A DNA stretch of 64,000 nucleotides from Amycolatopsis tolypomycina. Its GTDB lineage: Bacteria; Actinomycetota; Actinomycetes; Mycobacteriales; Pseudonocardiaceae. Below are positions 40,364 through 48,342 of the stretch, in pieces. How positions within the stretch are numbered: the stretch's first letter is position 1; every line of letters begins with the position of its first letter. Position numbers and translations under genes: made by a program. The DNA lies in NCBI RefSeq assembly GCF_900105945.1, contig NZ_FNSO01000004.1, positions 4,092,001 to 4,156,000 of the forward strand, given 5' to 3'. Below the pieces are notes generated by a model that made no database searches, was not told the DNA's origin, and worked only from the letters and a program-made list of their open reading frames with translations.

Positions 40364-41389
40364 GTGAAGGCCAGGCGGATCCCCGTGGTCCTCGTCGCCG
40401 GGTTCCTCGGCGCGGGCAAGACGACGCTGCTCAACCACCTGCTCGCCAACCGCGAGGGCGCCCGGGTCGGCGTCGTCGTCAACGACTTCGGCCAGGTGAA
40501 CGTCGACGCGCTCGCCGTCGCCGGCCAGGTCGACACGATGGTCTCCCTCGGCAACGGCTGCCTCTGCTGCGCGGTCGACGCGAGCGGGCTCGACGCCATG
40601 CTCGCGAAGCTGTCCAGTGCGGAGGCGGGCATCGACGTCATCGTCGTCGAAGCCAGCGGCATCGCCGAGCCCCGCGACCTCATCCGGCTGATGATCGCCA
40701 GCGAAAACCCGGACATCCGCTACGGCGGGCTCGCCGAGGTCGTCGACGCGGCGGAGTTCGAGGCCGCGCGCGAGCGCCACCCGGAACTGGCCGACCACCT
40801 GCGGCTGGCCGACCTCGTGGTGCTGAACAAGGCCGACCGGGTGCCCGCCGAGGCGCTCGCGAAGCTCACCGCGACCGTCGAAGAGCTGGCGCCGGGCCGC
40901 CCGCTGCTGGTCACCGAGCACGGCCGGGTCGACCCACGGCTGTTCTTCGACCCGGAACCGCGCGGCGAGCGGGCCGGGCAGCTGTCGTTCGACGACCTGC
41001 GCGAGGACGACCACGACCACACCCACCACCTGCACGCCGAGTACCAGACGGTCACCTTCACCGCCGAGACGCCGCTGGCGCCGCGCGCCTTCGTCGAGTT
41101 CCTCGAGCGGCGGCCGGCCGGGCTCTACCGGATGAAGGGCCAGGCCGACTTCGGCCCCACCGGCGCGAAAGCGCGCTTCCACCTGCACACCGTCGGCGGG
41201 TTCGTGCAGCTGGAGCGGTCAGCCTGGCCGCCGCGCGAGCCGCGGCGGACCGAACTGGTGCTGATCGGCGCCGGCATCGACACCGAGGCCGTGCTCGCCG
41301 ACCTGGGCCGCTGCCTGGCCGACGACCCGGACACGGTGGACGAGCGCGGCCTGCTGCACGTCCTGCGCTACCTGCCCGACGAGGCCTGA
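40364..41389 (+). CDS. CobW/COG0523 GTPase, putative metal chaperone
   Basis: 341 aa from GTG 40364, with GGAGGG seven nt upstream. VLVAGFLGAGKTTLLNHLL is the P-loop, GNGCLCC is the CxCC metal-binding motif, VEASGIAEPRDL and LNKAD are the other G motifs, and DDHDHTHHLHAEY is a His-rich metal-binding stretch before the C-terminal CobW_C domain. COG0523 GTPases deliver zinc, cobalt or iron to client proteins. The metal is not decided by sequence. It stands alone, divergent from nos. Confidence 0.92.
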   Translation: MKARRIPVVLVAGFLGAGKTTLLNHLLANREGARVGVVVNDFGQVNVDALAVAGQVDTMVSLGNGCLCCAVDASGLDAMLAKLSSAEAGIDVIVVEASGIAEPRDLIRLMIASENPDIRYGGLAEVVDAAEFEAARERHPELADHLRLADLVVLNKADRVPAEALAKLTATVEELAPGRPLLVTEHGRVDPRLFFDPEPRGERAGQLSFDDLREDDHDHTHHLHAEYQTVTFTAETPLAPRAFVEFLERRPAGLYRMKGQADFGPTGAKARFHLHTVGGFVQLERSAWPPREPRRTELVLIGAGIDTEAVLADLGRCLADDPDTVDERGLLHVLRYLPDEA

Positions 41390-41456
41390 CGCGCCGCCAC
41401 GCCGAAGATCGGCAAATGCCGTCCCGGCCGGGCGGGCGCGACGGACACTGACCGCC

Positions 41457-41711
41457 ATGACGACCACCGCGGTGAGCGCACCACGCTGGTACCTGGTCGG
41501 CGTGCTGCCCGAAGACGTCCCCCTGGCCCACCTGATGACCCGCTCCGGCGACCTGCGCTACCGGCGTTCGGCCTGCGGCGAGCGGGAGTCCCGCAGCTGG
41601 AAGCTGCTCGACCCGGCCACGTCCGAGGTGACGCCGTGCCCGGCGTGCCTCGCGACGCTCTCCGGCGTCGGCGAGGACCGGGGCCAGCTCGCCCTCGACC
41701 TGGGAGTCTAG
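41457..41711 (+). CDS. small hypothetical protein with Cys pair
   Basis: 84 aa from ATG 41457. It has RWYLVGVLPEDVPLAHLMTR at the start, then CGERESRSWKLLDPA and TPCPACLATLSG. The three Cys could form half of a zinc-binding knuckle. No family is recognised. It is 67 nt after the CobW stop on the same strand and could be co-transcribed with it, which fits a metal link only loosely. The convergent TetR stop is 11 nt away. Confidence 0.6.
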   Translation: MTTTAVSAPRWYLVGVLPEDVPLAHLMTRSGDLRYRRSACGERESRSWKLLDPATSEVTPCPACLATLSGVGEDRGQLALDLGV

Positions 41712-41721
41712 GCGGTCAGGT

Positions 41722-42285
41722 CTAGGCGGTCAGGGTCGCCGCGAGCCGCTTCGCCGTGTCGAACGGCTGCGAGCTCTGGGCGACCACGGCCGTGACCGCG
41801 GCCCCCTCCAGCAGGAGCATCAGCTCGTCGGCGAGCGCGTCCGCGCGCTCGGGTGCCCCGCCGCGCCGGAGCTGCGCCCGCAGGTAGCCGTGCAGTGCGG
41901 TCTTGTGGTGCCGGACGACTTCGCGGACGGGGTCGGCCGGGTCGGGGAACTCCGAGGTCGCGTTCAGGAAGGCGCAGCCGCGGTAGCCGTCGCGCGAAAG
42001 CCAGGCTTCGTAGGCGTCGAACACCGCCAGCACCCGCGCCCGCGGATCGGCGTGGGCAGCGGTGATCCGGTCGATCTCCGCCTGCCAGCGCCGGTCGCGC
42101 TCCCGCAGGTACGCGACGACGAGCCCGCTCTTGGACCCGAAGTTGCCATAGAGCGCCGCCTTCGTCACCCCGGCTTCGGCCGCCACCGTGTCGACGCCCA
42201 CGGCGTGGATGCCGTCGCGGTAGAACAACGCCGACGCGGCCTCGAGCACCTTCGCGCCCGCGGCACCGGGACGGGTCCGGACCAC
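41722..42285 (-). CDS. TetR-family repressor
   Basis: 187 aa. GTG 42285 is chosen because GGAGG stands four nt upstream; the open frame extends to 42318. The HTH is VLEAASALFYRDGIHAVGVD, TVAAEAGVTKAALYGNFGSK, SGLVVAYLRERD. The C-terminal ligand domain has YRGCAFLNATSEFPDPADPV, as in many drug- or aldehyde-responsive TetR proteins with TetR_C. It is divergent from an MFS exporter gene with a palindromic operator in the gap, so repression of that transporter is expected. Confidence 0.92.
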   Translation of the reverse strand: MVRTRPGAAGAKVLEAASALFYRDGIHAVGVDTVAAEAGVTKAALYGNFGSKSGLVVAYLRERDRRWQAEIDRITAAHADPRARVLAVFDAYEAWLSRDGYRGCAFLNATSEFPDPADPVREVVRHHKTALHGYLRAQLRRGGAPERADALADELMLLLEGAAVTAVVAQSSQPFDTAKRLAATLTA

Positions 42286-42346
42286 GACACCTCCGAACAG
42301 ATCAGTATGGCCAGCCACCTGTAGTGATCATAGCATCGCTTGACAT

Positions 42347-42362
42347 CAGACAGACCTGTCTG
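42347..42362. promoter_or_regulatory. TetR operator candidate CAGACAG-AC-CTGTCTG
   Basis: A perfect 7-bp inverted repeat around a 2-nt centre, 8 nt before the MFS start at 42371 and 61 nt before the TetR start. Its size and position are what a TetR dimer site needs. Confidence 0.7.
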
Positions 42363-42370
42363 TTTGGTGG

Positions 42371-43504
42371 ATGGTGATGGTGACTCGCACGAAGACGGAG
42401 AGCTGGGCGTCCACGGCGGCGCTCGGCGCGGTCGTGATCGCCCTCTGCTACGGGTTCGCGCGCTACGCGTACGGGCCGTTCGTGCCGCGGTTCAGCGAGA
42501 CGTTCGGGCTGACCGCGGTCGGCGCCGGCGTGCTCGGCGGCCTGTCCACCGCGGGGTACGGCCTCGGGCTGCTGCTCGCCCCGCGGACGTCCGCGCGGTC
42601 GGCGCGCGGGACCGTGCTGCTGGCCGCGGCCTCGGCGACGCTCGGTCTCGGGCTGATGGCACTGGCCCCGCACGTCGTGGTGTTCGGTGCCGGGATCACC
42701 GTCGCGGGCGCCGGCGCGGGGCTCGTCTCGCCGGGTGTGGCGCAGCTGATCAGCGAGACGGTCGGGGCGCGCACCCGCGACCGGGCGCAGACCTGGGCCA
42801 ACACCGGGACCGGCCTCGGGCTGGCCGCGTCGGCGTTCACTCCCCTGCTGGCCCTCGGCTGGCCGGTGATCTGGTCGGCATTCGCCGCCCTCGGCGTGCT
42901 GGTGACGCTGGTCGTGTGGCGGCAGGTGCCCCGAGCACCCGGCGTCCCCGCCACCTCCGGGCCCGTCCGCGGGGTGGTTCCGCTCCTGGTCAACTCCGTC
43001 CTCATCGGCGTGACGAGCGCGCCGTACTGGACGTTCTCCCCGTCCCGGCTCGCCGAAACCGGGATGAGCCCGGTGGCGGCGACCTGGTGCTGGGCCGCGA
43101 TCGGCGTGGCCGGGTTGCTCGGCGGCCTGGCCGGCCGCGCGGCCGGGCAGGCGGGTCTCCGGACCGTCAACCTGGCGACGTGGACCCTCGCGGCCGCGGG
43201 GATCGCGCTGCTCGCGCTGCCGCGGCCGGGTGTGCCCCTCGCCCTGCTTTCCGGCGCGCTGTTCGGCGTCACCTACATGGCGCTGACCGGGCTGTGCATC
43301 CTGTGGGCGGCCCGTCTCTTCCCCGACCGGCCCGCCCGCGGCATCACGTGGTCGTTCGCCGGGCTCGGCGTCGGCCAGACCGTGGCCTCGCTGCTGACCG
43401 GCGCGGCCGCCGCCGGGATCGGGTCGGCGGCGGTGTTCGGGCTGGCCGCGCTGGTGGCCCTCACGGCGTGGGCCCAGCTCCACCCCCGCCTCGGCCCGCC
43501 CTGA
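42371..43504 (+). CDS. YbfB/YjiJ-family MFS transporter
   Basis: 377-aa membrane protein with about 12 helices. ALCYGFARYAYGPFVPRFSE at the first helix and GLSTAGYGLGLLLAP are characteristic of the YbfB/YjiJ group of MFS proteins. GTGLGLAASAFTPLLAL and the second half, FSPSRLAETGMSP, complete the fold. ATG 42371 or ATG 42377 could start translation; the mRNA leader after the operator is very short. Probably an exporter induced when the TetR protein binds its ligand. Confidence 0.87.
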   Translation: MVMVTRTKTESWASTAALGAVVIALCYGFARYAYGPFVPRFSETFGLTAVGAGVLGGLSTAGYGLGLLLAPRTSARSARGTVLLAAASATLGLGLMALAPHVVVFGAGITVAGAGAGLVSPGVAQLISETVGARTRDRAQTWANTGTGLGLAASAFTPLLALGWPVIWSAFAALGVLVTLVVWRQVPRAPGVPATSGPVRGVVPLLVNSVLIGVTSAPYWTFSPSRLAETGMSPVAATWCWAAIGVAGLLGGLAGRAAGQAGLRTVNLATWTLAAAGIALLALPRPGVPLALLSGALFGVTYMALTGLCILWAARLFPDRPARGITWSFAGLGVGQTVASLLTGAAAAGIGSAAVFGLAALVALTAWAQLHPRLGPP

Positions 43505-44509
43505 TCACGTCTTCTTCGCGCGGCTCGGCGCCACCCGGGGCGGCTCGTTGGGCATCTTCGGGTACACCGGCGGCCAGGGCGCGTCCATCAGCCCGGCCGC
43601 CATGTCCCGTTCGGACATCTCGAGCAGCGGTTCGATCGACTGCGGCCGCTCCCCCGCGCCGGCCCACGGATCGCCGCGCTCCGCGACCCGCGCGGGCACC
43701 GTGGACAGCGTCAGCTTCTCGGGCTCGACGGTGGCCAGCTCGTCCCAGCCGATCGGGGTGGACACCTGGCCGCCGACGCGCGGGCGCACGCACCAGGTGC
43801 CGAACACGGTCTTGTGCGGGGCGTTCTGGTTGAAGTCGACGAACACGCGCGAGCCGCGTTCTTCCTTCCACCACTGCGCGGTGATCTTCGCCGGGTGCCG
43901 CCGTTCGAGCGCCCGCGCCAGCGCGACGGCGGCCGCGCGGACCTGGAACCCGTCCCAGCGCGGTTCGAGCAGCACGTACAGGTGCAGCCCGCGCGAACCC
44001 GACGTCTTCAGGTGGGCCTCGATGCCGTGCTCGGCCAGGAACTCCCGGGTCAGCACCGCGGCTTCGCGCAGCTCGTCGAAGCCGACGCCGGGCGACGGGT
44101 CGAGGTCGACGCGCAGCTCGTCGGTGACCTCCGGCGTGTCGGCGAGGTAGGGCCAGACGTGGAAGCCCAGGCAGCCGAGGTTCACCGCCCAGAGGATGTG
44201 GGCCAGGTCCTTGGCCACGAGCGCGTCGCTCGTCGTGCCGTTCGGCGTCGAGACGACGGTGGTGGTCAGCCACGGCGGCGCGCCTTTCGGGACGCGCTTC
44301 TGGTACCAGTTCTTGCCGCCGGCGCCGTCCGGGTAGCGCTCCAGCAGCAGCGGACGCCCGCCGAGCCGGGCCAGCAGCGGCCCGGAGATCGCCCGGTAGT
44401 ACTCGACGAGGTCGAGCTTCGTCTCGCCGCGCTCGGGGAAGTAGACCTTGTCCGGGCTGCTGATCTTGACCTCGACGCCGTCGACGTCGAGCAGCACCGC
44501 CCCGCTCAT
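43505..44509 (-). CDS. LigD-type NHEJ polymerase/primase domain protein
   Basis: 334 aa. This is a stand-alone polymerase domain of the LigD type (archaeo-eukaryotic primase fold). SSPDKVYFPERGETKLDLVE at the start, KDLAHILWAVNLGCLGFH, RVDLDPSPG with catalytic Asp135 and Asp137, TSGSRGLHLYV and VDFNQNAPHKT are all family motifs. It adds nucleotides, preferably ribonucleotides, at broken DNA ends. Its ATG overlaps the ligase stop as ATGA, so the two proteins are coupled. No Ku gene is in the window. Confidence 0.92.
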   Translation of the reverse strand: MSGAVLLDVDGVEVKISSPDKVYFPERGETKLDLVEYYRAISGPLLARLGGRPLLLERYPDGAGGKNWYQKRVPKGAPPWLTTTVVSTPNGTTSDALVAKDLAHILWAVNLGCLGFHVWPYLADTPEVTDELRVDLDPSPGVGFDELREAAVLTREFLAEHGIEAHLKTSGSRGLHLYVLLEPRWDGFQVRAAAVALARALERRHPAKITAQWWKEERGSRVFVDFNQNAPHKTVFGTWCVRPRVGGQVSTPIGWDELATVEPEKLTLSTVPARVAERGDPWAGAGERPQSIEPLLEMSERDMAAGLMDAPWPPVYPKMPNEPPRVAPSRAKKT

Positions 44510-45585
44510 CGCGCCTCCCCGAACAGCTTCGCGAGCTCGGCGGGCGGCGCCTCGTCGAGCTGGGCGTACGTGCACGACTCCGGCGTGCGGTCGGGCCGGA
44601 ACCGGACCAGCCGCCCGCCGTGCCGGAACCGGCCGCCCTGCAGGTGCTCGTAGCGGACCTCCGCCACCCACTCGGGCCTCAGCGGCTCCCAGGACAGCTC
44701 CTTCTGCGGCGCCCACCGGCTCATCGCGCCCGGCCTGCGCCCGGGCTCGGGCTCGTACTCGGCCCAGGAGCGCCACGGATGGTTCTCGAGCGCGTTTTCG
44801 CGCAGTGGCGCCAGTTCCTCGACCAGCTCGGCCCGCCGGGCCTTGGTGAAGCTGCTGGCCACGCCGACGTGGTGCAGCACGCCCTCGTCGTCGAACAGCC
44901 CGAGCAGCAGCGAGCCGACGCCGGCGCCGTCCTTGTGCCAGCGGAACCCGGTGACGACGCAGTCGGCCGTGCGCTCGTGCTTGACCTTCAGCATCACCCG
45001 CTTGTCCTGCTCGTACGGCAGGTCGCCGGGTTTGGCCATGACGCCGTCGAAACCCGCGCCCTCGAACCGGGTGAACCAGTCCTCGGCCTGCGCCGGGTCT
45101 TCGCTCAGCGGCGTCAGGTGGACGCGCTGCAGGCCCTCGGCGCTCGTGGAGAGCACGCTTTCGAGCTGCTTGCGCCGCTCCCGGAAGGGCTCCTCGGTGA
45201 GGTCGGTGTCGCCGAGGGCGAGCAGGTCGAAGGCGATGAAGCTGGCCGGCGTCTCCTCGGCGAGCTTACGGACGCGCGACGCCGCCGGGTGCAGCCGCAG
45301 TTGCAACGTCTCGAAGTCGAGCCCGGCCGGCGTGACCAGCACGATCTCGCCGTCGACGACGCAGCGCGGCGGCAGCGCGGCGGCCAGCAGCTCCACCAGC
45401 TCCGGGAAGTAGCGGGTGAGCGGGCGGTCGTTGCGGGAGCCGAGCTCGACCTCGTCGCCGTCGCGGAACACGACGCAGCGGAAGCCGTCCCACTTGGGCT
45501 CGTACAGCAGCCCCGGGGCACGAGGGACGTCGTGCACCGCTTTCGCGAGCATCGGCCGCACCGGCGGCATGACGGGCAAGTCCAC
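44506..45585 (-). CDS. ATP-dependent DNA ligase (LigC-like)
   Basis: 359 aa. The adenylation domain has YEPKWDGFRCVVFRDGD with nucleophile Lys31, ELGSRNDRPLTRYFPE, VDGEIVLV, FIAFDLLALGD and DGVMAKPGDLPYEQ, ending in LKVKHERTADCVVTGFRWH (motifs IV-V). The OB-fold domain with WEPLRPEWVAEVRYEH follows. The size matches LigC-type ligases that work with a partner polymerase domain in non-homologous end joining or excision repair. First gene of a two-gene operon. Confidence 0.93.
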   Translation of the reverse strand: MDLPVMPPVRPMLAKAVHDVPRAPGLLYEPKWDGFRCVVFRDGDEVELGSRNDRPLTRYFPELVELLAAALPPRCVVDGEIVLVTPAGLDFETLQLRLHPAASRVRKLAEETPASFIAFDLLALGDTDLTEEPFRERRKQLESVLSTSAEGLQRVHLTPLSEDPAQAEDWFTRFEGAGFDGVMAKPGDLPYEQDKRVMLKVKHERTADCVVTGFRWHKDGAGVGSLLLGLFDDEGVLHHVGVASSFTKARRAELVEELAPLRENALENHPWRSWAEYEPEPGRRPGAMSRWAPQKELSWEPLRPEWVAEVRYEHLQGGRFRHGGRLVRFRPDRTPESCTYAQLDEAPPAELAKLFGEAR

Positions 45586-45656
45586 GGCGCGAGCTTAAAA
45601 CACGGGTACGACATTTCTTTGCGAAAGACACTGCTCGGCGTGATAGACACTCCCGC

Positions 45657-46163
45657 GTGACCACCGAACGCCCCGCACCGCCCCTGACCGGCGGCGAGCG
45701 CGAAATGCTGCGCACCTTCCTCGACTTCCACCGCGCCACCCTCGCGATGAAGTGCGACGGACTGTCCGACGAGGACCTCCGCCGCGCGTCGAGCCCGCCG
45801 TCCACGCTGTCGCTGCTGGGCCTGGTCCGGCACATGGCCGAGGTCGAGCGCACGTGGTTCCGGCGGGTGATCAACGCCGAGGACATCCCCCTGGTGTGGT
45901 CGGACGAGGGCGACTTCCAGGTGGCCTACGACGCGAGTTCGTCGACGCGGTCGGAGGCCTTCTCGGCGTGGCAGGCCGAGGTCGAGCAGTCGCGCAAGAT
46001 CGAAGAGGCGGCCGAGTCCCTGGACGTCACCGGCCACCAGGCACGCTGGGGCGAAGACGTCTCCCTGCGGCTGGTGATGCTGCACATGATCCACGAGTAC
46101 GCCCGGCACAACGGCCACGCGGACTTCCTGCGCGAGGCGATCGACGGCGTCACGGGGGCCTGA
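45657..46163 (+). CDS. DinB superfamily protein (DUF664)
   Basis: 168-aa four-helix bundle. LRTFLDFHRATLAMKCDGLS, LGLVRHMAEVERTWFRRVI and LVMLHMIHEYARHNGHADFL contain the three metal-binding His positions typical of the DinB/mycothiol-dependent group (DUF664). It may be a thiol-dependent transferase, but no substrate is known. GTG 45657 is used and no strong Shine-Dalgarno is visible. Its stop overlaps the next start as TGATG. Confidence 0.88.
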   Translation: MTTERPAPPLTGGEREMLRTFLDFHRATLAMKCDGLSDEDLRRASSPPSTLSLLGLVRHMAEVERTWFRRVINAEDIPLVWSDEGDFQVAYDASSSTRSEAFSAWQAEVEQSRKIEEAAESLDVTGHQARWGEDVSLRLVMLHMIHEYARHNGHADFLREAIDGVTGA

Positions 46164-47086
46164 TGGACGTGCTCGCCTGGGTGCGCGACGCCGACCCGGC
46201 CCTGCGCTGGCAGGTGGAGCGCGACCTGGCGGGCGAGCCGCCCTCGGTCTGGGAAGCGACGCGGGCGCGGATCGCCACCGAAGGGTTCGGCGCGCGGCTC
46301 CTCGACCGGCAGGACCCCGACGGCCGCTGGGCGGGCGGCGCGTACTTCCCGGCGGGCTTCCGCGGCGGCGAGGACCAGCCGTGGACGGCGACGACGTGGT
46401 CGTTGAACGCCCTGCGCGAATGGGGTCTCGACGGCGCAGTCCTGCGCGGCACGGCCGAGCTGCTCGCCCGGAACTGCCGCTGGGAGTACGACGACCTGCC
46501 GTACTGGAACGGCGAAGTCGACTGCTGCATCAACGCCTGGACCCTGGCCAACGGGGTGTGGCTGGGCGCGGACGTCACGGGCATCGCGGACTGGTTCGTC
46601 GAGCACCACCTGCCGGACGGCGGCTGGAACTGCGCCTGGGTCGAGGGGTCGACGCGGTCGTCGGTCCATTCGACACTCAACGCGCTCAAGGGCCTGCTCG
46701 CGCACGAGACGGCGACGGGCGGAACACCGGCGTCCCGCGACGCGCGGCTCGCGGGCGAGGAATACCTGCTGGAGCGCGGCCTGTTCCGCCGGCTGTCGAC
46801 GGGCGAGCCGATCGCGCCGTGGGTGCGCGAGTTCGGCTACCCGTTCCGCTGGCGCTACGACGTGCTCAACGCGGCCGCGTACTTCCGCGACGCCGGCCGC
46901 CCGGACGAGCGGCTGGCCGAGGCGATCGCGCTGATCCGCGCGGCCCGGCAGCCGGACGGGACGTGGCTGCAGCAGCGGACGGATTCCGGCCGGGTGTGGT
47001 TCGCGGTGGACGTCGGTGCCGGGCAGCCGTCGAAGTGGCTGACGCTGTTCGCCACCCGGGTCCTGAACTGGTGGGACGCCCGCTGA
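46163..47086 (+). CDS. squalene-cyclase-like alpha-alpha toroid protein
   Basis: 307 aa. Repeated DPDGRWAGGAYFP, LPDGGWNCAWVEG and QPDGTWLQQ are QW-like prenyltransferase/squalene oxidase repeats. CCINAWTLANG and WRYDVLNAAAYFRDAG fit the alpha-alpha barrel. The DxDD motif of squalene-hopene cyclases is absent and the length is half, so it is not a full terpene cyclase. Translation is coupled to the DinB gene. Its last codons (WWDAR) and stop lie in the 18-bp sequence repeated at 48325, at the edge of the islet. Confidence 0.82.
   Translation: MDVLAWVRDADPALRWQVERDLAGEPPSVWEATRARIATEGFGARLLDRQDPDGRWAGGAYFPAGFRGGEDQPWTATTWSLNALREWGLDGAVLRGTAELLARNCRWEYDDLPYWNGEVDCCINAWTLANGVWLGADVTGIADWFVEHHLPDGGWNCAWVEGSTRSSVHSTLNALKGLLAHETATGGTPASRDARLAGEEYLLERGLFRRLSTGEPIAPWVREFGYPFRWRYDVLNAAAYFRDAGRPDERLAEAIALIRAARQPDGTWLQQRTDSGRVWFAVDVGAGQPSKWLTLFATRVLNWWDAR
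47067..47084. repeat. left 18-bp direct repeat of islet
   Basis: ACTGGTGGGACGCCCGCT, the last coding codons of the toroid gene, is repeated exactly at 48325-48342, followed in both by A-rich/AAGG and CCGCC. It is a candidate attachment site or duplicated target. Confidence 0.85.
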
Positions 47087-47093
47087 AGGCCGC

Positions 47094-47126
47094 CTGCGGG
47101 ACAGGGTGAAGCCCCCTGCCCCGCAG
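47094..47126. terminator. hairpin between convergent genes at islet left edge
   Basis: CTGCGGG-A-CAGGG (47094-47106) pairs with CCCTG-C-CCCGCAG (47114-47126), a near-perfect stem with one mismatched pair. It lies just past the toroid stop and before the stop of the minus-strand membrane gene. Confidence 0.6.
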
Positions 47127-47136
47127 CCCGGCGGGC

Positions 47137-47811
47137 CTACCCGGTGCAGGCGGGGATCTGACCGTTGTGACCGATCGGTGCGAGTGCTCCGAGGTACATC
47201 CACGCGGTTTGCGGCTGCTTCGGGTCGGAGATGCCGCGATCGGTCGGCTGTGCCAGGTGGCGCCACCTCACCTTGGCCCACTTCGGGCCCACGTTGTTCT
47301 CGCCGGTGACCATCGGCGGCGTGAAGTCCGAGGTCGCGATGCAGTCCACCCAGATCAGCGCACGGTTGGCGGCGTGCCCGACCGGCGACGCCTTGGCGAC
47401 ATTGCCGTCACGAGCGAGCAGCCCGTCGGTCCCGGTGTCGACCACGGCATAGGGCCACGGAGCCGAGGACGCGGGCCGCTCGCCGGCGCCCGGGAGCTTC
47501 TTCAGCTCTTCCTTGAACTTGGTGTCGTCGGTTCCCGCGACTTCGGCAGCACGTTCGGTGGCCGCCTGGATGTTGACAACGTTGTTGTCGCCGTTCACGA
47601 TCGGCCCGTTGTTGTCGCCGTCGATCCGGGTGCCCGGTTCCCGCGGCTGGCACCCCGCGACAACACCGACCACTGTCACGGCGACGCCGATGATCGCCAC
47701 GATGACTCCCCACCGCACCCACGGGAAACCCTTGTCCGCGGCGATGTGGGCTTTGCGCTCCAGTTCATGATCGTCATCGGTGTTTGACGAAGAATCTTGA
47801 TTGACGGCCAC
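47137..47811 (-). CDS. single-span membrane protein with GDNN repeat
   Basis: 224 aa from GTG 47811, with AGGAG about eight nt upstream. Residues 1-32 are polar, VRWGVIVAIIGVAVTVVGVVAG is one membrane helix (about 34-55) ending at a Cys, and RIDGDNNGPIVNGDNNVVNI has two GDNN turns. An extracytoplasmic domain with CIA and a C-terminal CTG pair follows. GDNN-type turns are common near beta-helical or filament-like segments in actinobacterial membrane proteins of unknown role. It is the only gene in the islet and no function can be named. Confidence 0.7.
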   Translation of the reverse strand: MAVNQDSSSNTDDDHELERKAHIAADKGFPWVRWGVIVAIIGVAVTVVGVVAGCQPREPGTRIDGDNNGPIVNGDNNVVNIQAATERAAEVAGTDDTKFKEELKKLPGAGERPASSAPWPYAVVDTGTDGLLARDGNVAKASPVGHAANRALIWVDCIATSDFTPPMVTGENNVGPKWAKVRWRHLAQPTDRGISDPKQPQTAWMYLGALAPIGHNGQIPACTG

Positions 47812-48340
47812 TTCTTGCTCTCCTTGCTCGTTCTCCAGCTCGGAATGTGCCGGAAATCGGAGGCAAGGACAACTCTTACGAGAAGACACCCGATGACGTT
47901 GCACGAAGTGGTCCAGTCATCAGATCTATTGTCATCTCTTGGTACTTATTCGTACCAAAGGGGCAGCGCTCCAGTCGAACCCGGACCGACATATCATGAG
48001 CCGGCTTCGGCGCGCACAGTTGTTTAGGGTTACCAATTTTCGACAGGCCAAACCTGGTCTTCACGAGGGAAAGTCGTCGACGCCGAGCATGCTTCGGCTG
48101 CCACCAGCACAAATCCTTGGCCCGGCAGCAAACAGACCTTCCTTTACTTAGGATAACTAACAGAAAACCTGTACCGGGCACGAAAGATCAGTACCGTTTC
48201 GCGAACCACCGGAGCCCTCAACCCGTCAAGCAATATCGGTGCGCAAAAAAGATCCCAGTCGCCCCACATGTCGGCGCGCGTCCACTTTTCCGAATGATCA
48301 ATCGCGAAAAAAGTGTCGGACATCACTGGTGGGACGCCCG
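47812..48340. other. 529-nt A+T-richer intergenic region of islet
   Basis: No convincing gene. It contains TTGGTAC-TTATTC-GTACCAA (47939-47958), a perfect 7-bp inverted repeat with a 6-nt loop upstream of the minus-strand gene, a likely operator or leader hairpin. Short open frames here have no ribosome-binding site or codon bias. It may hold the islet promoter and remnants of foreign sequence. Confidence 0.55.
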
Positions 48341-48342
48341 CT
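48325..48342. repeat. right 18-bp direct repeat of islet
   Basis: Exact copy of 47067-47084. The copy overlaps the stop codon of the DUF1015 gene (48341-48343) on the other strand. Confidence 0.85.

Larger units (their letters stand above)
47085..48342. mobile_element. 1.26-kb inserted islet without recombinase
   Basis: One 18-bp direct repeat copy is at each boundary (47067 and 48325). The right copy still reads TGG GAC GCC CGC TAA, the expected end of the toroid gene, and there the TAA overlaps the DUF1015 stop, as though the two genes were once directly convergent. Inside are one membrane-protein gene and about 510 nt of A+T-richer DNA (near 50% G+C by my count over 47881-48060, against far higher around). 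No transposase or integrase is present, so it would be non-autonomous. The insertion model is inference. Confidence 0.6.

Noticed and set aside
40204..40716. 170-aa minus-strand frame crossing the cobW start
   Set aside because: It overlaps the P-loop region of CobW, which is clearly coding on the plus strand.
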